16,416 nucleotides of DNA from DASRTE01 sp035316885 (GTDB lineage Bacteria > Actinomycetota > Actinomycetes > Jiangellales > Jiangellaceae), in the NCBI GenBank assembly GCA_035316885.1, contig DATHII010000259.1, positions 1 to 16,416 on the forward strand, given 5' to 3'. The notes under the pieces were generated by a model, which was not told the origin of the DNA, ran no database searches, and saw only the letters and a list, made by a program, of their open reading frames with translations. Both the position numbers and the translations under genes were made by a program. Shown one piece after another: positions 8,576 to 15,089 of this stretch (its first letter is position 1; each line of letters begins with the position of its first letter).

Positions 8576-9178
8576 TTGGTCGCCGAGCCCGATCTCACCA
8601 GGATGGTCGGCGGGTCGTTCGATCATGCGCGGATCGAGGCCGCGGTGCACGAACTGCTCGTGGCCATCGGCGAGGACCCGTCTCGCGAAGGCCTTCGCGA
8701 GACCCCGTCGCGGTTCGCCCGCGCGTACGAGGAGATGTTCCGCGGCCTGCGTGAGGACCCGGCCGAGGTCCTGACGACGACATTCGAGCTCGGCCACGAC
8801 GAGATGATCCTGGTCAAGGACATCGAGGTTGCCTCCACCTGCGAGCACCACCTCGTGCCGTTCTACGGCTTCGCGCACGTCGGCTATATCCCGGGCGCCG
8901 ACGGCCGGATCACCGGGCTGTCGAAGATCGCCCGGCTGGTCGACGTGTTCGCCAAGCGCCCCCAGGTGCAGGAGCGGCTCACCACCCAGGTGGCCGACTC
9001 GCTGTCACGGCTGCTCGAGCCTGCCGGCGTCATCGTCGTGATCGAGGCCGAGCACCTGTGCATGACCATGCGCGGCGTGCGCAAACCGGGCGCGAAGACG
9101 CTGACCAGTGCGGTGCGGGGGCAGATGCACCAGCCCGCGACCCGCGCCGAGGCGATGAGCCTGATCCTCGGCCGCTGA
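8576..9178 (+). CDS. folE: GTP cyclohydrolase I
   Basis: First step of folate synthesis: GTP to 7,8-dihydroneopterin triphosphate plus formate, in a cytoplasmic toroidal decamer. The 200-residue product has the zinc ligands Cys89 and His92 in STCEHHL and Cys162 in EHLCMTMRG. It also contains the family blocks GYIPG, GLSKIARLVD and RPQVQERLT. TTG 8576 is preferred: GGGAG (8563-8567) lies 8 nt upstream, and the length matches actinobacterial FolE (about 200 residues). ATG 8603 (191 residues) and GTG 8555 (overlapping ftsH) are alternatives. Its 4-bp distance from ftsH suggests cotranscription and coupling with it. Confidence 0.96.
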   Translation: MVAEPDLTRMVGGSFDHARIEAAVHELLVAIGEDPSREGLRETPSRFARAYEEMFRGLREDPAEVLTTTFELGHDEMILVKDIEVASTCEHHLVPFYGFAHVGYIPGADGRITGLSKIARLVDVFAKRPQVQERLTTQVADSLSRLLEPAGVIVVIEAEHLCMTMRGVRKPGAKTLTSAVRGQMHQPATRAEAMSLILGR

Positions 9179-9213
9179 TCAACGGCGGGTCACCGGGACC
9201 GGGCGCCCGCGCG

Positions 9214-9219
9214 TACGCT
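9214..9219 (+). promoter_or_regulatory. Putative -10 element of folP (leaderless type)
   Basis: TACGCT fits TAnnnT and ends exactly 7 nt before GTG 9227. No Shine-Dalgarno precedes the start and no clear -35 is seen. This suggests an internal promoter giving a leaderless folP transcript in addition to read-through from ftsH-folE. Confidence 0.45.
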
Positions 9220-9226
9220 GACGCGA

Positions 9227-10180
9227 GTGACGGCGCCTTCGGACCAAGGGCCTTCCGACCAGGCCCACGGGCAGCCTTCCGGCGGCGCGAGCGGAGCGCC
9301 GGCGGGCCGTCCGGCGGCGTATGTCTCGGGCCTGCCCACGCCCGAGCGCTGCCTGGTCATGGGGGTGGTCAACGTCACGCCCGACTCCTTCTCCGACGGT
9401 GGCCGATGGTTCGAGCCCGGTGACGCTGTGACTCAGGGCCTGCGGCTGGCCGCGCAGGGAGCCGATCTGGTCGACGTCGGAGGCGAGTCCACCAGGCCCG
9501 GCGCGGAGCGACCCAGCGTCGAGGAGGAGTTGCGCAGGGTGCTCCCGGTCGTCCGCGAGCTGGCGGCCGCCGGCGTCACCGTCTCTATCGACACCATGCG
9601 CGCCGACGTGGCCGCGCAGTCCCTCGACAACGGAGCAAGCCTGGTCAACGACGTGTCAGGCGGCCGCGCCGACCCGGGGATGCTCGGCGTCGTGGCTGAC
9701 GCCGAGGTCCCCGTCGTCCTCATGCACTGGCGCGGGCACTCGGCCCACATGCAAGAGCTTGCGGAGTACGAGGATGTGGTCGACGACGTCCGGCGGGAAC
9801 TGCTGGCCCGGCTCGACAAGGCCCTCGAGGCAGGCATCGCGCGCGATCGCATCGCGATCGATCCGGGTCTCGGTTTCGCCAAGACCGGCGATCACAACTG
9901 GACGCTGCTCGCCCACCTGCGCGAGATCGTCGACCTCGGGTCACCTGTACTCGTCGCGGCGTCGCGCAAGGCGTTCCTCGGCCGCCTGCTCGCTGATCCC
10001 ACTACTGGGGAGGACCGCCCGCCCGACGGCCGCGACGCTGCGACCGCAGTTCTCTCCACGATGATCGCGCTGGCCGGCGCCTGGTGCGTCAGGGTGCACG
10101 AGGTCCCGGCCTCGCTCGACGCCGTCAGGCTCGCCACACGCTGGGGCATCGAAGTGGGCGAGGGACGGAGCGTGACATGA
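9227..10180 (+). CDS. folP: Dihydropteroate synthase
   Basis: Condenses 6-hydroxymethyl-7,8-dihydropterin pyrophosphate with p-aminobenzoate to dihydropteroate; the target of sulfonamides. The 317-residue TIM-barrel protein shows VMGVVNVTPDSFSDGG (about 44-59), DVGGESTRPGAE, SIDTMRADVA, VLMHWRG, DPGLGFAKT and the C-terminal AASRKAFLG and RVHEV blocks, all expected for DHPS. It has an extra N-terminal stretch of about 35 residues rich in Gly, Ser, Pro and Ala before the catalytic domain. GTG 9227 is the only plausible start and is preceded by a TAnnnT hexamer. The last codons overlap the next gene by ATGA. Its place after folE is standard for actinobacterial folate clusters. Confidence 0.96.
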   Translation: MTAPSDQGPSDQAHGQPSGGASGAPAGRPAAYVSGLPTPERCLVMGVVNVTPDSFSDGGRWFEPGDAVTQGLRLAAQGADLVDVGGESTRPGAERPSVEEELRRVLPVVRELAAAGVTVSIDTMRADVAAQSLDNGASLVNDVSGGRADPGMLGVVADAEVPVVLMHWRGHSAHMQELAEYEDVVDDVRRELLARLDKALEAGIARDRIAIDPGLGFAKTGDHNWTLLAHLREIVDLGSPVLVAASRKAFLGRLLADPTTGEDRPPDGRDAATAVLSTMIALAGAWCVRVHEVPASLDAVRLATRWGIEVGEGRSVT

Positions 10181-10596
10181 CAGCCGGCCCCGGATCAGGC
10201 GATGCCGACGTCCTCGCTGCGAACGTCGCGTTCTACGAAGCAGTCGAACGCGGTGACCTCGACGCGCTCGAGAAGCTGTGGGTCGACGACGTGGCGATCT
10301 GCGTGCATCCCGGGCTCGCTCCGATCCACGGCCACAAGGCCGTGCTGCGGTCCTGGGCTGCAGTGCTGGCCGCCACGCCGTATCTCCAGTTCGTCCTCAC
10401 CGACGTGGCGGTCGAGACCCATGACGGAGTCGCCGTCGTCACCTGCACCGAGAACCTGCTCTCCGCGGCCGACGGCATGCCGGACACGGTCTTCTCGGGC
10501 GGGCACGCGGTCGCGACAAATGTGTTCCGCCGCGACGATGACGCCTGGCGGCTCTGGGTTCACCACGCCTCCGGGGTGCAGCGTCGCGACGGCTGA
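10177..10596 (+). CDS. NTF2-like (SnoaL/DUF4440-type) protein in the folate cluster
   Basis: The 139-residue product has the cone-shaped NTF2-like pattern: NVAFYEAVERGDLDALEKLW near residues 16-35, then DDVAICVHPG with His44-Pro-Gly, a GHKAVLRSW block (Gly52, Trp60), and a long C-terminal sheet ending WRLWVHHASGV. No membrane segment or signal is present. Such folds bind small hydrophobic or cyclic ligands and some are enzymes. ATG 10177 overlaps the folP stop (ATGA), so it is translationally coupled to folP. The gene is found at this place in many actinobacterial folate clusters. A role in pterin metabolism is an inference from context, not shown by the sequence. Confidence 0.85.
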   Translation: MTAGPGSGDADVLAANVAFYEAVERGDLDALEKLWVDDVAICVHPGLAPIHGHKAVLRSWAAVLAATPYLQFVLTDVAVETHDGVAVVTCTENLLSAADGMPDTVFSGGHAVATNVFRRDDDAWRLWVHHASGVQRRDG

Positions 10597-10630
10597 CCGA
10601 CCGGAGCGGCAGCCCGGCAGGGCTGAGAGT

Positions 10631-10636
10631 TAGGGT
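10631..10636 (+). promoter_or_regulatory. Putative -10 element of folB (leaderless type)
   Basis: TAGGGT fits TAnnnT and ends 7 nt before GTG 10644, with no Shine-Dalgarno in the 47-bp gap after the NTF2-like gene. It suggests an internal leaderless promoter for folB-folK. Confidence 0.45.
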
Positions 10637-10643
10637 CGGTTCC

Positions 10644-11006
10644 GTGCCCGACCGAATCGCGCTGCGCGGCCTGACCGCGCAGGGACGACACGGCTGGTTC
10701 GCCCATGAACGGGAGAACGGCCAGGAGTTCACCGTCGACGTCGTCCTCGGCGTCGACACGCGGGCGGCGGCCGCAAGCGACGATCTTGCCGACACCGTCG
10801 ACTACGGCAGCCTTGCCGAGCGAGTGGCGGGCGTCGTCGCGGGGGAGCCGGTCCGGCTGGTCGAGACCCTCGCCCAGCGCATCGCCGATCTCTGCCTGGA
10901 CGACAAGCGGGTCGAGGACGTCGAAGTGACCGTGCACAAGCCGGAGGCACCAGTGCCGGTGCCCTTCGGTGACGTGACCGTGACGATCCGGAGGGCCCGC
11001 ACGTGA
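10644..11006 (+). CDS. folB: Dihydroneopterin aldolase
   Basis: Cleaves 7,8-dihydroneopterin to 6-hydroxymethyl-7,8-dihydropterin and glycolaldehyde in folate synthesis. The 120-residue product has the normal family length. It starts with a RIALRGLTAQGRHGW block and carries Glu22 (HERENGQEF), TVDYGSL (51-57), Glu74 in LVETLAQRIA for pterin binding, and Lys99 in VHKPEAP, the residue expected in the active site. GTG 10644 gives the normal N-terminus. The stop overlaps the folK start as GTGA, so the two are translated together. Confidence 0.96.
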   Translation: MPDRIALRGLTAQGRHGWFAHERENGQEFTVDVVLGVDTRAAAASDDLADTVDYGSLAERVAGVVAGEPVRLVETLAQRIADLCLDDKRVEDVEVTVHKPEAPVPVPFGDVTVTIRRART

Positions 11007-11575
11007 CCAATGCCCCGAACCCCAACCTCGTCGACGCCGATACCTTGACCGGTGACCTGCGCCCTGTGCGGCGTGCCGCGCTGGCCCTCGGGAGCAACCT
11101 CGGCGACCGACTCGACTACCTGCAGGCCGCCGTCGATGCGCTCACCGACTCACCCGAGATCCACGCGGTCGCCGTGTCCGCCGTCTACGAGACCGAACCG
11201 GTCGGCGGCCCGGCCGAGCAGCCGGCGTTCCTCAATGCCGTCCTGGTCGTCGACACGACGCTGTCCCCGCGCTCGCTGATGGAACGGTGCAAGGCGGCCG
11301 AGGATGCGTTCGGCCGCACCCGTGAGGTGCCGAGGGGCCCACGCACCCTCGATGTCGACGTCCTGGCAGTCGGTCAGGGCGTCGTGGATGAGGACGACCT
11401 CAAGGTGCCGCACCCTCGGCTGGCTGAGCGGGCGTTCGTGCTCGTGCCCTGGGGTGAGGTCGATCCCGACTTCGCCGTGCCCGGCCACGGACGGGTCGCC
11501 GACCTCCGTGACAACGTGGCCGACGGCGGCGGTGTGACCCGGCTCGACGACGCCGTGCTCGACCTGCCGGCCTGA
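11003..11575 (+). CDS. folK: 2-amino-4-hydroxy-6-hydroxymethyldihydropteridine pyrophosphokinase
   Basis: Transfers pyrophosphate from ATP to 6-hydroxymethyl-7,8-dihydropterin, producing the FolP substrate. The 190-residue product has ALGSNLGDR (28-36), VYETEPVGG (61-69) and the signature FGRTREVPRGPRTLDVDVL, with the Mg2+ ligands Asp117 and Asp119 in the RTLDVD stretch. A VPHPRLAERAFVLVPW block follows, also diagnostic. About 22 extra residues precede the core. GTG 11003 overlaps the folB stop by GTGA. The DUF3180 gene follows 10 bp later, so folB, folK and that gene probably form one transcript. Confidence 0.96.
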   Translation: MTNAPNPNLVDADTLTGDLRPVRRAALALGSNLGDRLDYLQAAVDALTDSPEIHAVAVSAVYETEPVGGPAEQPAFLNAVLVVDTTLSPRSLMERCKAAEDAFGRTREVPRGPRTLDVDVLAVGQGVVDEDDLKVPHPRLAERAFVLVPWGEVDPDFAVPGHGRVADLRDNVADGGGVTRLDDAVLDLPA

Positions 11576-11585
11576 ACTCGGCACC

Positions 11586-12065
11586 GTGCGTTCCACGCGC
11601 GTCGGCACGCTGGTCTGGGTCGCGCTGGCGGCGGCCCCGGTCGGCTGGTCCATCGGGCGGATCGTCGACGCCGCCTCGGGCGCGTTGCCGCCGGTGCCGT
11701 GGATCCTGCCGTTGCTGCTCGTCTTCCTCGCGGTCGTGCTGTTCGTCGGCGCCCGGACGGTCCGCGGGTGGGTCGAGGAACGCCGGTACGACGGCCGGAT
11801 GGACGCGCTGCGGGCTGCCCGGTTGCTCGCGCTCAGCAAGGCGGCGGCGGTTTTCGGGGCGCTCGTCACCGGTGCGTACGTCGGCCTGGGCGTGCTTGCC
11901 CTGGACTCCCTCGCGGTTCCGGCCGGGCGGAATCGCGTCATCCTGTCCGCACTCGTGGCCATCGCAGGCGTCGTCGTCACGATCGCGGGACTCCGGCTCG
12001 AGCGGGCCTGCATGGTGCCTCCGGACGACGACGAGGAGGATGTCGACGGCGCCCGCCGTGCCTGA
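11586..12065 (+). CDS. DUF3180 family membrane protein
   Basis: The 159-residue product has four hydrophobic segments (about 7-24, 37-57, 80-107, 117-137) with an Arg-rich loop between the second and third, and an acidic tail (DDDEEDVD). The segment RAARLLALSKAAAVFGALVTGAYVG is the recognisable core of DUF3180, a family found almost always directly after folK in actinobacteria. Its function is unknown. GTG 11586 lies 10 bp after the folK stop with no good ribosome site, suggesting coupled translation. Confidence 0.85.
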   Translation: MRSTRVGTLVWVALAAAPVGWSIGRIVDAASGALPPVPWILPLLLVFLAVVLFVGARTVRGWVEERRYDGRMDALRAARLLALSKAAAVFGALVTGAYVGLGVLALDSLAVPAGRNRVILSALVAIAGVVVTIAGLRLERACMVPPDDDEEDVDGARRA

Positions 12066-12126
12066 GTTATTTGTCGGATTCGACGCCCTGCGGCGTGTGC
12101 AGCGCGTCGGCGCCCTGAACGCTCGG

Positions 12127-12132
12127 TACGGT
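12127..12132 (+). promoter_or_regulatory. Putative -10 element of the coiled-coil membrane gene (leaderless type)
   Basis: TACGGT fits TAnnnT and ends 7 nt before ATG 12140. No Shine-Dalgarno is seen in the 74-bp gap after the DUF3180 gene. Confidence 0.45.
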
Positions 12133-12139
12133 GTGCGCC

Positions 12140-12706
12140 ATGAGCCGCATCCGGCATCGCCGCCGTCTGCGTTTGTCCCGGTTCGTCGCCGTGTTCGCGC
12201 CCGTCTTGGCGGTGGGGCTGTCTGGAGCCGCCTTCGTGCTCGACGGCGCGTGGATGTCGGCCGCCGCGGCCGGTGGTGCGCTGCTTTCGCTGGTGCTCGG
12301 GTCGATGATGCTGCGCCTCGACCGGCGCTGGCGCGTCGAGATCGCCACGATGCGGGCCCACCAGGCCGAAAAGTACGCAGTCGAGCACGAGCGCTACACG
12401 GCCGAGCACCGCATGTTCACGTCGCACATGGTCGGGCTGCTCGACGCCGCCGCCGACCGGATCAGCGTCCAGCGCAGCCGGCTCGACTCGCTGGAGGCCG
12501 AGATCGCCCACCTGCGCTCGACCTGGAGAACCCCGCCGGCGCCGAGCCACGAACTCGCCCGGTTCGCCGACGGGGCCGGATGGACCGAGCTGTGGCCCGA
12601 CCTGGCCGAGGCGCCGACGGTCGTCGACCTCCTCAAGTGGGACGAACGCATTCAGCACGGCCTGCTGCCTGACGCCGGCGACCACCAGGACGAGCAGACC
12701 GCCTGA
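12140..12706 (+). CDS. Two-TM protein with a cytoplasmic coiled coil, function unknown
   Basis: The 188-residue product starts with a very basic stretch (RIRHRRRLRLSR) followed by two hydrophobic segments (about 15-34 and 38-58). A charged heptad-like region (about 64-128) is likely to form a coiled coil. The C-terminal part contains WTELWPDLAEAPTVVDLLKWDERI. The basic start predicts both ends in the cytoplasm. Proteins of this shape follow the DUF3180 gene in several actinobacteria, including a transmembrane protein near folK in M. tuberculosis (from memory). ATG 12140 is chosen over GTG 12131 because of the TAnnnT spacing. It is convergent with the HesB-like gene, with 6 bp between the stops. 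Confidence 0.75.
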   Translation: MSRIRHRRRLRLSRFVAVFAPVLAVGLSGAAFVLDGAWMSAAAAGGALLSLVLGSMMLRLDRRWRVEIATMRAHQAEKYAVEHERYTAEHRMFTSHMVGLLDAAADRISVQRSRLDSLEAEIAHLRSTWRTPPAPSHELARFADGAGWTELWPDLAEAPTVVDLLKWDERIQHGLLPDAGDHQDEQTA

Positions 12707-12712
12707 GGTCGG

Positions 12713-13006
12713 TCAGGGCGTCTGTGCGGCCAGCTGGAACCGAACCTGGCCCTGCTCGTCGACCTCTGCGTCGAGCGACTTGTCCACGAGTGCCGGCACG
12801 ACCTCAGAATCCACGAACACGCGCGCGCCCTCGGCCTCCACCACCTCGTCATCCGGCTGCGGGCCGTCGGCGACGGACACCGCGAAGGAGAGCGCACCGT
12901 TGTCGCCGGCGGCGGACGCGATCCGCAGACCGGTCTGTTCGGGCAGGTCAGGCTTCGTCGTCAGAGCCTGAATGGCTGTTGCAGCGTCATGGGTGAGCGT
13001 GAGCAA
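12713..13006 (-). CDS. HesB/IscA-fold protein lacking all cysteines
   Basis: The 97-residue product starts LTLTHDAATAIQALT and has the spaced blocks GLRI, ALSFAVSVADGPQPDDEVVE, GARVFVDSEVVPAL and a C-terminal QVRFQL, the outline of the HesB/IscA A-type Fe-S scaffold fold. A-type carriers use three conserved cysteines; this protein has no cysteine at all, so cluster binding by the classical route is not possible. Databases often label such actinobacterial proteins as Fe-S assembly protein HesB or adhesin. The start is TTG 13006: AGGAGG (13013-13018) lies 6 nt upstream. ATG 13021 is in frame but would include the ribosome site in the coding sequence. Function unknown. Confidence 0.8.
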   Translation of the reverse strand: MLTLTHDAATAIQALTTKPDLPEQTGLRIASAAGDNGALSFAVSVADGPQPDDEVVEAEGARVFVDSEVVPALVDKSLDAEVDEQGQVRFQLAAQTP

Positions 13007-13012
13007 ACCAAA

Positions 13013-13018
13013 CCTCCT
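13013..13018 (-). promoter_or_regulatory. Shine-Dalgarno deciding the HesB-like start
   Basis: A perfect AGGAGG on the minus strand ends 6 nt before TTG 13006. It selects the short form over the in-frame ATG at 13021. Confidence 0.7.
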
Positions 13019-13030
13019 CATCGGTGCCAA

Positions 13031-13132
13031 GCCGTCCGGTATCAGAAACCGGGCGGCCGTGCCACGTGGGCGAACCCTTCTGGTTCGGCCCAAGCCCCTG
13101 CCTCTGCCCACGCACGAGTGGGCTAAACAGGG
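13031..13132 (-). other. Three consecutive hairpins between opuCA and the HesB-like gene
   Basis: Stem 1: GCCGTCCGGT (13031-13040) with ACCGGGCGGC (13048-13057), 10 positions with one mismatch and a 7-nt loop. Stem 2: GGGCGAACC (13068-13076) with GGTTCG-CCC (13082-13091), one bulged base and a 5-nt loop. Stem 3: GCCCAC (13106-13111) with GTGGGC (13118-13123), closed further out by CCCTG (13096-13100) and CAGGG (13128-13132). Read on the minus strand, stem 3 lies about 60 nt after the opuCA stop and could terminate it, and stem 1 lies just upstream of the HesB-like ribosome site. No U-tract accompanies any of them. Confidence 0.45.
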
Positions 13133-13190
13133 TCACCGGAGTGAATTGGCATCTCGTCGGTCACAGAATGACGGCCGAGCGGCGGCGCGG

Positions 13191-14345
13191 TCAGGCGTCC
13201 TGAACGGTCTCCAGCTCGACCAGCTCTGGCTCGACATGGTGGACGTCGGCCTCGACCGACCGCCGAAGCGCGGCATGCAGCGTCGACGGTGTGAGAACCC
13301 CCAGGTAGCGCTCGTCGTGGTCGAGCACGGCGATCCAGCCGGCGTTCCACTGCAGCATCTCGCCGAAGGCGACCCGGAGGCTGTCGCCCAGCTTGACCCA
13401 GGCGTTCATGCGGCGGGCCTCGTCGCGTACCACCCCGGACCCGGTTGCGTGTTCGCGCCCGACCCAGCCGGCCAACCCGCCGTCGGGGTCGAGCACGACG
13501 GCCCAGCGCGAGTCGCCCATCGTCCGTCCTGCGTCGGCGAGTGAACGGTCGAGCTGGACGACCGGTGGATGGTCCAGGTCGACCTCGGTGACCGGCGTCA
13601 CCGACAGCCGCTTGAGGCCGCGGTCGGCACCGACGAAGTCGGCGACGAACGGCGTAGCGGGTGCGCCGAGGATCGCCGCCGGGGTGTCGTACTGCTCGAG
13701 GCGCCCGCCCTGGGCGAGGACCGCGATCCGGTCGCCGAGCCGGACGGCCTCCTCGATGTCGTGGGTGACGAACAGGATCGTCTTGCGCACCTCGTCCTGC
13801 AGACGCAGGAATTCCTCCTGCAACTGCCCGCGCACGATCGGGTCAACGGCGCTGAACGGCTCGTCCATCAGCAGCACCGGTGGGTCGACGGCGAGCGCAC
13901 GGGCCACGCCGACGCGCTGACGCTGTCCGCCGGACAACTCGTTCGGGTAGCGCGGGCCGTGCAGAGCCGGATCGAGGCCGACCAGCTCCATCAGCTCACG
14001 GGCCCGTTCCTTCCGTCGGCTCGAATCCCATCCGACGAGCTCGGGGACGACGGCGACGTTCTCCTCGACCGTGCGGTGCGGGAACAGTCCGACGTTCTGG
14101 ATCACGTAGCCCATCCCCCGGCGCAGCCGAACAGGGTCGACGGCCATGACGTCCTGGCCGTCCACGTAGATGCGACCACCGGTGGGTTCGACCAGCCGGT
14201 TGACCATCCGCATGGCCGTGGTCTTGCCGGAGCCCGACGGCCCGACCAGGGTCACGACCTCACCGCGGCCGACCGACAGCGACAGGTCGTGGACGGCCAC
14301 CGTTCCGTCGGCGTAGCGCTTGGACACCCCGTCGAGACGGATCAT
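13191..14345 (-). CDS. opuCA: Quaternary-amine (glycine betaine/carnitine/choline type) ABC transporter ATPase with CBS domains
   Basis: Powers uptake of a compatible solute through the two permeases encoded divergently. The 384-residue product has Walker A GPSGSGKT (35-42), the Q-loop at VIQNVGLFPHRTVEENV, signature LSGGQ (137-141), Walker B VLLMDE (157-162), then FSAVDP, and the switch His in FVTHDIEEA. Residues about 260-365 form a tandem CBS region, which in OpuA/OpuC systems gates transport by ionic strength. The last 20 residues carry seven acidic residues and no Arg or Lys. ATG 14345 starts the ABC domain; the frame is open upstream but antisense to opuCB. The closest types are OpuCA, OpuBA and ProV, and the substrate cannot be read from sequence alone. 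Confidence 0.92.
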   Translation of the reverse strand: MIRLDGVSKRYADGTVAVHDLSLSVGRGEVVTLVGPSGSGKTTAMRMVNRLVEPTGGRIYVDGQDVMAVDPVRLRRGMGYVIQNVGLFPHRTVEENVAVVPELVGWDSSRRKERARELMELVGLDPALHGPRYPNELSGGQRQRVGVARALAVDPPVLLMDEPFSAVDPIVRGQLQEEFLRLQDEVRKTILFVTHDIEEAVRLGDRIAVLAQGGRLEQYDTPAAILGAPATPFVADFVGADRGLKRLSVTPVTEVDLDHPPVVQLDRSLADAGRTMGDSRWAVVLDPDGGLAGWVGREHATGSGVVRDEARRMNAWVKLGDSLRVAFGEMLQWNAGWIAVLDHDERYLGVLTPSTLHAALRRSVEADVHHVEPELVELETVQDA

Positions 14346-14348
14346 CGG

Positions 14349-14371
14349 ATCTTCGGTAGCGTCCCGAAGAT
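14349..14371. promoter_or_regulatory. Divergent leaderless promoter/operator between opuCA and opuCB
   Basis: ATCTTCGG (14349-14356), spacer TAGCGTC, CCGAAGAT (14364-14371) is a perfect 8-bp inverted repeat filling the 24-bp gap. On the plus strand TAGCGT (14357-14362) lies 7 nt before ATG 14370. On the minus strand TACCGA (14358-14353) lies 7 nt before ATG 14345. The two -10-like hexamers share the central TA. Neither gene has a Shine-Dalgarno. A repressor or activator bound here would control both transcripts. Confidence 0.55.
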
Positions 14372-15089
14372 GGCGTTGTTCGGGCCCAGCCATGCCGCAA
14401 CCCTCGCCGACAACTGCCTGGTCCGCAACGAATGGATATGCCCCGAGTACGTCCGCTCGCGCCAGGACGAAATCCTCTCGGCGCTCGGTGAGCACGTCTG
14501 GATCACGGTGGCGTCGATGGTGGTCGGCACACTGGTGGCCTTCGGTTTGGCGCTCGTCGCCCGCCGGTGGAGGCGGCTGGAAGGTTGGATCCTCGGGTCG
14601 TCGACTGTGCTCTACACGATCCCGTCGCTGGCGCTCTTCTCGCTCTTGTATCCGTTGATGCTCTCGTTCACCGGCAGCGGCCTCACGTCGACGACGGTGA
14701 TTGTCGGGCTCGTCCTCTACTCGCTGACGATCCTGGTCCGCGGCATCCTCACCGGCCTCGACAGCGCTCCCGCCGACGTCCGCGATGCGGCCGTCGGCAT
14801 GGGCTACGGCAGAGGCCGGCTTCTCTGGCGGGTCGAGCTGCCCCTTGCCCTGCCGACCATTTTCGCCTCGTTGCGGGTGGCGGCCGTCTCGACTGTGGCG
14901 CTGACCACGGTCGGACTCGTCGTCGGACACGGTGGCCTGGGGAACTTGATCTTCCAGGGCCTGCGGAGCAACTTCAAGCCGGAGGTGTTGACCGCGTCCG
15001 TCCTGTGCGTGGTTCTGGCACTTGTCGCAGATGTCGTCCTGCTCGGTCTCCAACGGATGGCGACGCCGTGGCGTCGGAGGGCGGCCTGA
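14370..15089 (+). CDS. opuCB: Quaternary-amine ABC transporter permease, first of two
   Basis: The 239-residue integral membrane protein has about five or six hydrophobic segments from residue 43 onward. It carries the BPD-transporter EAA-type loop AAVGMGYGRGRLLWRVELPLALP, which contacts the ATPase, and the family block TVLYTIPSLALFSLL. The N-terminus (NCLVRNEWICPEYV, Cys16 and Cys24) precedes the first TM, a feature I associate with actinobacterial ProW/OpuCB-type permeases. ATG 14370 is chosen because the leaderless -10 precedes it and the longer frame upstream is antisense to opuCA. Its stop overlaps the next ATG by one base. The naming as opuCB rather than opuCD is arbitrary. Confidence 0.9.
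   Translation: MALFGPSHAATLADNCLVRNEWICPEYVRSRQDEILSALGEHVWITVASMVVGTLVAFGLALVARRWRRLEGWILGSSTVLYTIPSLALFSLLYPLMLSFTGSGLTSTTVIVGLVLYSLTILVRGILTGLDSAPADVRDAAVGMGYGRGRLLWRVELPLALPTIFASLRVAAVSTVALTTVGLVVGHGGLGNLIFQGLRSNFKPEVLTASVLCVVLALVADVVLLGLQRMATPWRRRAA

Noticed and set aside
11150..12685. A 511-codon minus-strand frame over folK, DUF3180 and the coiled-coil gene
   Set aside because: It is antisense to three supported genes and its translation is low-complexity and Arg/Gly-rich with no domain.
13068..13091. Possible tRNA because of the GGTTCG hairpin
   Set aside because: No acceptor, D or anticodon arm can be laid out around it, and there is no CCA end or 7-bp acceptor stem.
14080..14097. 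GGGAACA followed by CGTT inside opuCA
   Set aside because: The spacer is only about 8 bp rather than 16-17, so it is not an ECF promoter.
13569..14369. Upstream part of the long + strand frame that runs into opuCB
   Set aside because: It is antisense to opuCA with no permease-like sequence. The permease starts at ATG 14370, next to its own -10-like hexamer.
14346..15053. N-terminal extension of the opuCA frame on the minus strand
   Set aside because: The ABC domain begins exactly at ATG 14345; the extension is antisense to opuCB and very hydrophilic, without homology.
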